The notes below the pieces were generated by a model that was not told the DNA's origin, made no database searches, and saw only the letters and a list, made by a program, of their open reading frames with translations. The translations under genes were made by a program, and so were the position numbers. This document shows, piece after piece, positions 30,578-36,612 of a stretch of DNA of 36,612 nt; position 1 is the first letter of the stretch, and each line of letters starts with the position of its first letter. This DNA is from Oscillospiraceae bacterium (GTDB lineage: Bacteria; Bacillota; Clostridia; Oscillospirales; CAG-382), in NCBI GenBank assembly GCA_015064485.1, contig SVSD01000015.1:1-36612 (forward strand), written 5' to 3'.

Positions 30578-32836
30578 TTATTTTTCAAACATCTTTTTCT
30601 CAGTCTGTTCGCAAAGAGATTGTGCAATTTCGGAATTTGCGGCTTCGGCGTACAGCTTGAAAACAGCACTTTTTCCGGGAACTACGGTGACTTTTCCTTT
30701 CGGATATCTTATTACGATTCCTTCGTAAGAATCTCTTAACGGAATGTTTTCAGCTTCGCTTGCAAGATTTTTTATTACAAAAGTTTTTGATATTCCCTTG
30801 GGTATTTTTACATATCTTTGGGTATACGAGAAAACAGGCAGTTTCCTTGAAAGTTCAGACAGATTGATTTTCTGAGAGAAAACATAAGAAATAAATCTTG
30901 CACTCAATAAAATATTGTCATTAAGCCACAAGTTATCCGAAACAGTGTTTTTCGGGAATTTTACTCGGTATGAAGAATTCATCGGATATCTGAAAACATT
31001 TTCGTCTGATAAAATATCGGTAAAACATTCTGGGCATAAAAAGGGGAGGGCAAAAGAAGTTTTTCCGAGTCTTTTTTCGGCTGCAATGAGAGCCGCTTTC
31101 ATATGATGGGAATCTAAAGTGTAATTTCCTTGTGACACATATATTTCTCGGTCTGCGGAAATATTTACGGCGTATTTGATTTCTTCCTGCGCTGTCTTTA
31201 TATCACAAGTTTCTCCGCAAAGGTTTTTGAATGCCTTTTTCAGCATTTCTCCTTCTTTTTTGCAAGCATCGTCATAAGAAAAGCAGATCGTTGTTCCGCA
31301 AAAGAGATCGTTAGTAAGATAAGCCTTGAAATTGTCTGTAACGGAACAGAAATATAAAGTTTCTGCCGAAACTTTTGTTGCCGTATTTTCTTCTTTTTTT
31401 ACGACAGTTATATTCTTACGGTAGTTGTTTTTGAGCTTCCTTTCGAATTCATGGGAAGGGGGAAGACCGTTTCTGTTGAAAAGCGAAGTATAAATTTTCC
31501 CGTCATTTTCATTAACATACAAAAAACAGTCGGTTGAATAAAAAACACTTGCAAACCTTGCAAGATTTTCGAATCCTTCTCCAAAATCAATTATATGGCA
31601 AGAACTGTTTTCAAGTCCTGAGATCAGCGATGATGAATATGCACGGCATATGTCATTTTTTTCATACATAATGCCTATCCGTCCGCCTGAACCTACGGTA
31701 TATGCAACAGTTTCACCGAGGTGCACACACATTTCACTTCCCGAAAGTATTATTCCGTCCTCGTGATCAAAAATATCACCGCTGTCATAATGCTTTAAAC
31801 TTTCGCCTTTTGAAGATATGACAGTACCTGCTTTTATTTTGCTTTTATCGGAAATGCAAAGACCGCTTCCGATAATTACACCGCCTTCGATATGGCTATG
31901 GCTTCCTATTTTTGCGCCTTTTAGAAGTACTGCGCCCTCAATACGGCAACCTTCTCCTATTGTAACATCCTCGTGGATAATGCTCCCCGCAATGGCGGAG
32001 TTTTTTTCTATAATGCATCCCGATTCTATACTAACATTCGGGCCGATTGAAACATTTTCTCCGATTTTTGTGTCTTCGTGTACATAAACGCTGTCTTTTA
32101 TGGAGGTGTTAAGATTTTTAATCTTCCCCTCCAGTCCGTCGATAAGACATTTGAAATAGCTTTCGGGAGAGCCGATATCGCACCAATACCCCGAGGCTTT
32201 GAAATGCGAAATGTTTTTTTCTTTTTTCAACATTTCGGGGAACAGGTCTTTTGAAAAGTCATAAAAACTTTCGGGTATATCGTCGATAACAGACGAATTC
32301 AATATATAAATCCCCGTATTTACACTTGAGCAGTTTACCTGAGACCAGGCAGGCTTTTCGTTGAAGCCTTTTATAAGCCCTTCTTTGTTTGATAAGACGA
32401 TGCCGTATTCGAGCGGTTCATCACATTCGACCGTTACGATTGTTGCATCGCATTTTGCGTTTTTGTGATGTTCAAAAACTTTCTTTAAATCGAAATCGCA
32501 TACACAGTCGCCTGACATTACAAGAATATCTTCACAGTCCGAAACCGATAAAGCTCGTTTTGCAAACTTCATTCCTCCCGCAGTTCCGAGGGGAATTTGT
32601 TCAACAAGATATTTTATGCGTATACCGCAATAGTTTTCGCCGAGTTTTTCTTTTATCTTGTCCGACATATGCATTGTTGAGATCAGTACATCTTCTACCC
32701 CTGCATCTTTAAGTTTATCAAGAATTCTTTCTATTACTGTTTTGCCGATAAAGGGAACCAGGGGTTTTGGTATATTATCTGTAATCGGCGAAAGTCTTGT
32801 TCCTTTTCCGCCTGCAAGTATTACTGCTTTTTTCAT
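30578..32836 (-). CDS. Sugar-phosphate nucleotidyltransferase fused to a degenerate phosphomannomutase-like region
   Basis: This 752-residue protein has three parts. Residues 1-230 form a nucleotidyltransferase domain with LAGGKGTRLSP, KPLVPF and GTAGGM, as in mannose-1-phosphate guanylyltransferases or glucose-1-phosphate uridylyl/thymidylyltransferases. Residues 250-345 are a left-handed beta-helix of hexapeptide repeats (KIGENVSIGPNVSIESGCII). Residues about 365-750 align in layout with phosphohexomutases but lack the phosphoserine loop; the IYTSLFNRNGLPPS segment is a recognisable remnant. It likely makes a nucleotide sugar, perhaps GDP-mannose, with the third part regulatory or structural. 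The gene stands alone without other cell-surface genes nearby. Confidence 0.87.
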   Translation of the reverse strand: MKKAVILAGGKGTRLSPITDNIPKPLVPFIGKTVIERILDKLKDAGVEDVLISTMHMSDKIKEKLGENYCGIRIKYLVEQIPLGTAGGMKFAKRALSVSDCEDILVMSGDCVCDFDLKKVFEHHKNAKCDATIVTVECDEPLEYGIVLSNKEGLIKGFNEKPAWSQVNCSSVNTGIYILNSSVIDDIPESFYDFSKDLFPEMLKKEKNISHFKASGYWCDIGSPESYFKCLIDGLEGKIKNLNTSIKDSVYVHEDTKIGENVSIGPNVSIESGCIIEKNSAIAGSIIHEDVTIGEGCRIEGAVLLKGAKIGSHSHIEGGVIIGSGLCISDKSKIKAGTVISSKGESLKHYDSGDIFDHEDGIILSGSEMCVHLGETVAYTVGSGGRIGIMYEKNDICRAYSSSLISGLENSSCHIIDFGEGFENLARFASVFYSTDCFLYVNENDGKIYTSLFNRNGLPPSHEFERKLKNNYRKNITVVKKEENTATKVSAETLYFCSVTDNFKAYLTNDLFCGTTICFSYDDACKKEGEMLKKAFKNLCGETCDIKTAQEEIKYAVNISADREIYVSQGNYTLDSHHMKAALIAAEKRLGKTSFALPFLCPECFTDILSDENVFRYPMNSSYRVKFPKNTVSDNLWLNDNILLSARFISYVFSQKINLSELSRKLPVFSYTQRYVKIPKGISKTFVIKNLASEAENIPLRDSYEGIVIRYPKGKVTVVPGKSAVFKLYAEAANSEIAQSLCEQTEKKMFEK

Positions 32837-32848
32837 TTCGTAAATTCC

Positions 32849-32881
32849 TTTGCATAAAGTTTTATTGATATTTTATGCAAA
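32849..32881. promoter_or_regulatory. Inverted repeat upstream of the nucleotidyltransferase gene
   Basis: TTTGCATAAA (32849-32858) and TTTATGCAAA (32872-32881) are exact inverse complements. They sit just upstream of the ribosome site of the minus-strand gene and downstream of the dut terminator. No convincing promoter for the gene was seen beside it; it may be an operator or leader stem. Confidence 0.45.
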
Positions 32882-32908
32882 AAGAAATTTACTATACTAA
32901 AACAAAAC

Positions 32909-32937
32909 GGGATGTAAAAATTTACTTTTTACATCCC
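32909..32937 (-). terminator. Terminator of dut
   Basis: GGGATGTAAAAA (32909-32920) and TTTTTACATCCC (32926-32937) form a perfect 12-bp stem. The minus strand continues GTTTTGTTTT. Confidence 0.88.
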
Positions 32938-32943
32938 AAAAAA

Positions 32944-33384
32944 TTATTTTCCCGTGCTTCCGAAACCGCCGGCTCCTCTTTCGGTTTCATCAAGCGTATC
33001 CGTTTCTTCAAAATCAACTTCGAGAAAAGGCATAATCACAAGTTGCGCAATTCTGTCAAAGTTTTTGACGGTTTTTTCTGCATCCGTATCGTTGTGGAGC
33101 GCAACGATATATTCTCCTCGATAATCGGAATCTGCAACGCCGACACAGTTGGCAGGACGGAGCCCTTCCTTTGCCGCAAGACCGCTTCTTGCAAAAATCG
33201 CACCGAAATATCCTTCCGGAACCGCAATTGAAAGACCTGTTCCGATCTTTACGGTTGCGTGAGGAGGTATTACGATATCGTCGTCATCAAGACAGGCATA
33301 AAGATCATATCCGGCTGAACAGCTCGAGCCTCTTTTCGGCAATTTTGCATCTTTTTTTATTCTTTTTATTTTAAGCGAGATCAT
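32944..33384 (-). CDS. dut: dUTP diphosphatase
   Basis: This 146-residue trimeric enzyme hydrolyses dUTP to dUMP and pyrophosphate, keeping uracil out of DNA. All five family motifs are present in order: SAGYDLYA, RSGLA, GVADSDYRGE, RIAQLVIMP and the C-terminal arm RGAGGFGSTGK. Length is standard. AAGGAGAAAT precedes the ATG. It has its own promoter and terminator. Confidence 0.96.
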   Translation of the reverse strand: MISLKIKRIKKDAKLPKRGSSCSAGYDLYACLDDDDIVIPPHATVKIGTGLSIAVPEGYFGAIFARSGLAAKEGLRPANCVGVADSDYRGEYIVALHNDTDAEKTVKNFDRIAQLVIMPFLEVDFEETDTLDETERGAGGFGSTGK

Positions 33385-33416
33385 ACATATTTCTCCTTGA
33401 TTTTTTAATTAAATAC

Positions 33417-33445
33417 AGTATAGACGATTTTTCCAAACATTTCAA
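33417..33445 (-). promoter_or_regulatory. Predicted promoter of dut
   Basis: Minus strand: TTGAAA (complement of 33440-33445), 17 bases, TATACT (complement of 33417-33422). It is divergent from and adjacent to the RpiR promoter, with 7 bases between the two -35 boxes. Confidence 0.7.
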
Positions 33446-33452
33446 TATATAC

Positions 33453-33481
33453 TTGACTTTTTTTCAAAAAAATGCGATAAT
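33453..33481 (+). promoter_or_regulatory. Predicted promoter of the RpiR regulator operon
   Basis: TTGACT (33453-33458), 17 bases, GATAAT (33476-33481). Confidence 0.65.
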
Positions 33482-33521
33482 ATATTTTGATATTAAATTG
33501 AGTCAGAGGTACTTTTGAAGT

Positions 33522-34385
33522 ATGAATTCCGACCTTATAAAGACTATTCGGGAAAGATGTCCGGAGTTTTCTAAAAGCCATAAGCTTATTGCAAAATATA
33601 TAATAGAACATCCCGATTCCGCCCCATATCTCACAGCCACAAAACTCGGTGTTGTTTGCGAAGTCTCGGAATCGACGGTTGTGCGTTTTGCGATTGAACT
33701 CGGATTTAAAGGATATCCCGAAATGCAAAAGGCTCTGAAAGAGCAGGTCCGCACAAATATGACTTCGGTTCAAAGAGTGGCGGCTGCGGACAATATTATT
33801 TCGGACGGAGATGTGTTGTCCAAAATAATGAACAGCGATGCGGAAAAAATAAAGATCACTCTTGATGAAGTAAGAAGAGAGGATTTTGACCGCGCGGTCA
33901 AGATGATAACAGAGGCAAAAAATGTCTATATCATCGGCATACGCTCTGCATCAATGATTGCATCATTTTTTGCATATCATTTGAATATCGTTTTAAATAA
34001 TGTTACACTCCTCGATATGACAAGTACAGGAGAAATGTTTGAAAGACTTATGTGGATATCAAAGGGCGATGTGTTTATCGGTATAAGCTTTCCCAGATAT
34101 TCAAAAAGAACCAAAAGTGCGATAGAGTTTGCAAAAAAGAGAGGCGCAAACATTCTTGCCCTTACCGACAGTATTTCTTCTCCGATTTCGGAAGAAGCTG
34201 ATTGCACACTTATAGCAAAAAGCGATATGGCTTCATTTGTGGATTCGCTTGTGGCGCCTTTAAGCATCATAAACGCCTTGATAGTTGCGGTTTCCATGAA
34301 TAAAAAAGAACAGCTTTCCGAGCATCTTAACGAACTTGAAAAAATTTGGGATGAATATGAAGTGTATGAAAAACCAGCAAATTGA
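33522..34385 (+). CDS. MurR/RpiR-family transcriptional regulator
   Basis: This 287-residue protein has an N-terminal HTH_6 DNA-binding domain (about 1-77, with ATKLGVVCEVSESTVVRFAIELG) and a C-terminal SIS sugar-phosphate isomerase-like domain (about 120-250, with VYIIGIRSASMIASFFAYHL). Regulators of this family sense phosphosugars or related metabolites. No sugar-catabolic gene adjoins it. The gene begins a plus-strand run with the flavoprotein, cmk and plsC. GAGG lies about 12 bases upstream of the ATG. Confidence 0.9.
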   Translation: MNSDLIKTIRERCPEFSKSHKLIAKYIIEHPDSAPYLTATKLGVVCEVSESTVVRFAIELGFKGYPEMQKALKEQVRTNMTSVQRVAAADNIISDGDVLSKIMNSDAEKIKITLDEVRREDFDRAVKMITEAKNVYIIGIRSASMIASFFAYHLNIVLNNVTLLDMTSTGEMFERLMWISKGDVFIGISFPRYSKRTKSAIEFAKKRGANILALTDSISSPISEEADCTLIAKSDMASFVDSLVAPLSIINALIVAVSMNKKEQLSEHLNELEKIWDEYEVYEKPAN

Positions 34386-35667
34386 TTACAGCGATAAAAT
34401 CTGTATTGTCGGCGGCGGCGCCGCAGGACTTATGGCGGCGTGTATCGCGGGAGGATTGGGAAAACCGGTCGTTCTTTTTGAAAAGAACAGATCCGAAAAA
34501 CAGCTCGAAACCGAAAGCTTTTTTGATAATGCGTATTTGGGAAAAAAGCTTCTCATAACAGGAAAGGGAAGATGTAATCTTACAAACGAGTGCGACAGAG
34601 AAACATTTATGAAAAATGTTCCCCGAAACTCAAAATTTATGTTTGCGGCATTTTCGGCATTTCCTCCGTCTGCGGTTATGGATTTTTTTGAAAACAGGGG
34701 TCTTTCTTTAAAAACAGAACGGGGAAACCGTGTTTTTCCGACTTCCGATAAGGCACTTGATGTATTGAGAGTGCTCAAAGAAGAACTTAAGAAAACAAAC
34801 TGTAAGATAATAAATAAAAAAATAGTTTCGGTTTGTGCAAACTGCGGAAAGATTTCCGGCATTGCTGACGAGGACGGAAATTTTTACATTACACAAAATG
34901 TGATCTTGTGTACGGGAGGTCTTTCGTATCCGGTAACAGGTTCCGACGGCGATGGTTTTGAGTTTTCAAAAGAGCTGGGGCATACTGTGACCGAAATACG
35001 GCCGAGCCTTGTGCCGATCGTGTCGCAAGGCAGCTTTTGCAAACGCTTACAGGGTCTTTCACTTAAGAATGTAAAAGTTACTTTAAGGGACGACAAAAAA
35101 GGTAAAAATGTTTATTCGGAACTCGGGGAGATGCTGTTTACCCATTTCGGAGTGAGCGGACCTCTTGTTTTGTCTGCGTCTGCTCATATTGACGGCGATC
35201 CCGGAGATTACAGTATTCATATCGATATGAAACCGGCGCTTGACGAAAAAACTCTTGATGAGCGTCTGCTTTCCGATTTTTCTAAAAATCAGAATAAGAA
35301 TTATAAAAATGCGCTGTCTTTACTTTTGCCGTCAAAAATGGTTCCGGTGTTTGCAGACGCTTCCGGAATAGATCCGGAGCTTAAAGTGAATTCAATCACA
35401 AAAAAGCAAAGAAATTTAATCATATCACTTCTTAAAGATATCAAAATACCGGTCGACGGCTTCAGACCGATCGAAGAAGCAATTATTACACGCGGCGGCG
35501 TAAAGACAAGTGAGATAAAACCCTCCACAATGGAATCAAAGCTTTATGAAGGTCTTTTCTTCGCGGGCGAGATGATTGATGTCGATGCCTATACGGGCGG
35601 TTTTAACTTGCAGATAGCTTTTTCAACAGCATACCTTGCCGCAAAGGCGGCTTCGGATAAACTTTAA
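34366..35667 (+). CDS. BaiN/HI0933-family FAD-dependent oxidoreductase
   Basis: This flavoprotein of about 433 residues belongs to the HI0933/BaiN group. The dinucleotide-binding GGGAAGLMAACIAGG lies at the N-terminus, LGKKLLITGKGRCNLTNE follows, and the C-terminal FAD motif GLFFAGEMIDVDAYTGGFNLQ is clear. Members reduce unsaturated substrates; BaiN itself acts on bile acid intermediates, but most homologues have unknown substrates. The start is uncertain: ATGs at 34351, 34357 and 34366 all lie in the end of the RpiR gene with weak ribosome sites. I chose 34366, which leaves about 8 residues before the nucleotide-binding fold and a 20-base overlap. Confidence 0.88.
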   Translation: MKNQQIDYSDKICIVGGGAAGLMAACIAGGLGKPVVLFEKNRSEKQLETESFFDNAYLGKKLLITGKGRCNLTNECDRETFMKNVPRNSKFMFAAFSAFPPSAVMDFFENRGLSLKTERGNRVFPTSDKALDVLRVLKEELKKTNCKIINKKIVSVCANCGKISGIADEDGNFYITQNVILCTGGLSYPVTGSDGDGFEFSKELGHTVTEIRPSLVPIVSQGSFCKRLQGLSLKNVKVTLRDDKKGKNVYSELGEMLFTHFGVSGPLVLSASAHIDGDPGDYSIHIDMKPALDEKTLDERLLSDFSKNQNKNYKNALSLLLPSKMVPVFADASGIDPELKVNSITKKQRNLIISLLKDIKIPVDGFRPIEEAIITRGGVKTSEIKPSTMESKLYEGLFFAGEMIDVDAYTGGFNLQIAFSTAYLAAKAASDKL

Positions 35668-35681
35668 AAAGGGGAAACAAT

Positions 35682-36356
35682 ATGAATTCTACCGTAAAAA
35701 TTGCAATTGACGGACCTTCGGGTTCGGGCAAAAGCACTCTTGCAAAAGCACTTTCAAAAGAGCTCGGATATGTATATGTCGATACGGGTGCAATATACAG
35801 AACTGTCGGTCTTTATGCAAAAAGAAATAATATAGATCCTCATGACGAAGAAACTTTGGCATCTCATTTTGATGACATACATATTTCTCTCAAATGGCAG
35901 GACGGCTCTCAGAAGATATTTCTCGGCGAAGATGATGTATCGGAAGATATAAGAACTCCCGAGGCTTCGATGTACGCATCTGCAGTATCTGCATTGCCTA
36001 AAGTGAGAAGCTTTCTTCTTTCGATGCAAAGACAGATCGCTGAAAGAGAAAATGTAATTATGGACGGAAGAGATATCGGAACTGTTATCCTTCCGGATGC
36101 GCAGGTCAAAATATTTATGCATGCTGACGGTGCGATAAGAGCGCAAAGACGCTATAAAGAACTTCTCGAAAAAGGAAAGAAAGTTACATACGAAGAAGTA
36201 TATAACGATATGTGTCTGCGTGATAAAAATGACAGCTCACGCGCGGTGGCTCCTTGTGTGCCTGCAAAGGATGCGGTGATTTTTGATAACGGTTCTTTAA
36301 CTTTTGAAGAAACCGTAAAGCAGGCAATAAAAATTATAGAGGAAAAACTGTCATGA
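35682..36356 (+). CDS. cmk: Cytidylate kinase
   Basis: This 224-residue enzyme phosphorylates CMP and dCMP using ATP. The P-loop GPSGSGKST is at residues 11-19, followed by VDTGAIYRTV, the substrate-binding DGRDIGTVILPDA and the lid-region RDKNDSSRAVAP. Length is typical of the short bacterial form. GGGG lies about 8 bases upstream of the ATG. Its TGA overlaps the ATG of plsC, a conserved arrangement in clostridia. Confidence 0.96.
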   Translation: MNSTVKIAIDGPSGSGKSTLAKALSKELGYVYVDTGAIYRTVGLYAKRNNIDPHDEETLASHFDDIHISLKWQDGSQKIFLGEDDVSEDIRTPEASMYASAVSALPKVRSFLLSMQRQIAERENVIMDGRDIGTVILPDAQVKIFMHADGAIRAQRRYKELLEKGKKVTYEEVYNDMCLRDKNDSSRAVAPCVPAKDAVIFDNGSLTFEETVKQAIKIIEEKLS

Positions 36357-36612
36357 CAAAATTTTACAGAGTTTGCCATATATTATTGGCAATGCTTATA
36401 AAAACTATTTTCAGACTGAAAATCATCGGCCTTGAAAATGAACCGGAAAAGGGAGCACATCTTGTTTGTGCCAATCATATGTCTTTGTGGGATCCTGTTT
36501 TTATGGGAGCTTGTCTGAAAAAAAGACAAGTGCGGTTTATGGCAAAGGCAGAAATTTTCAAAGTGCCTTTTGTCGGAATGCTTGTAAAAGCTCTGACAAA
36601 AGGCACTTTGAA
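36353..36612 (+). CDS. plsC: 1-acyl-sn-glycerol-3-phosphate acyltransferase, 5' part
   Basis: The first 86 codons are present and the gene runs off the window. A membrane-proximal hydrophobic stretch (ILLAMLIKTIF) is followed by the acyltransferase block I motif NHMSLWD, an NHx4D-type catalytic site, and FMAKAEIF (block II region). The enzyme makes phosphatidic acid from lysophosphatidic acid at the membrane. The start overlaps the cmk stop as ATGA, with GAGGA about 11 bases upstream. Confidence 0.88.
   Translation, partial: MTKFYRVCHILLAMLIKTIFRLKIIGLENEPEKGAHLVCANHMSLWDPVFMGACLKKRQVRFMAKAEIFKVPFVGMLVKALTKGTL

Overview
The window comes from a strictly anaerobic, low-to-moderate GC member of the Firmicutes, most likely an uncultured gut-type Clostridia (Oscillospirales/Eubacteriales-like). 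The basis is strong GGAGG ribosome sites, near-consensus sigma-A promoters with 17-nt spacers, a clostridial-type trimeric [FeFe] hydrogenase with a sensory hydrogenase, fused TRAP-TAXI permease plus DUF1850, class II aldolase, and greA-lysS and cmk-plsC gene pairs. The assignment rests on remembered families, not on any search.

Layout. 1-750: a rubrerythrin-like C-terminal scrap, then ferritin. 751-5424 (minus): a cysteine-rich membrane protein of unknown function, then a TRAP-TAXI uptake operon (binding protein, DUF1850 lipoprotein, fused permease) whose binding protein ends in a repeat-encoded acidic tail. 5578-8198: a TetR-type regulator divergent from a P1B metal ATPase, with a candidate operator between them. 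8274-10572 (minus): an OPT-family transporter tightly followed by a stand-alone PqqD-like protein, behind a consensus promoter and a terminator-like leader hairpin. 10771-12840: exported SLH-trypsin-like protease. 12988-13079: tRNA-Ser(GGA). 13216-13953: anchored protein of unknown function. 14084-16096: greA-lysS operon. 16339-19344: dxs, tlyA and a small membrane protein.

19447-27830 is the most interesting part. It is one minus-strand operon of ten genes. hydC (NuoE-like) is first. A six-gene regulatory-looking block follows: DRTGG protein, anti-sigma-type ATPase, sensory-type [FeFe] hydrogenase, second DRTGG protein, PHP phosphoesterase, and second HATPase. The operon closes with the 2Fe-2S protein, hydB and hydA. 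Electron flow is expected between NADH, ferredoxin and H2. A Rex-like redox operator lies just downstream of the predicted promoter, so NADH/NAD+ control of the promoter plus H2 or redox sensing by the embedded module is a coherent hypothesis.

28122-36612: an RsmF-like rRNA methyltransferase, class II fructose bisphosphate aldolase, a nucleotidyltransferase fused to a degenerate phosphomannomutase-like region, dUTPase, then a plus-strand run of an RpiR regulator, BaiN/HI0933-type flavoprotein, cytidylate kinase and a truncated PlsC acyltransferase at the window edge. No phage, insertion sequence, CRISPR array or rRNA was seen. Promoters and terminators listed were found by eye from consensus matches and inverted repeats.
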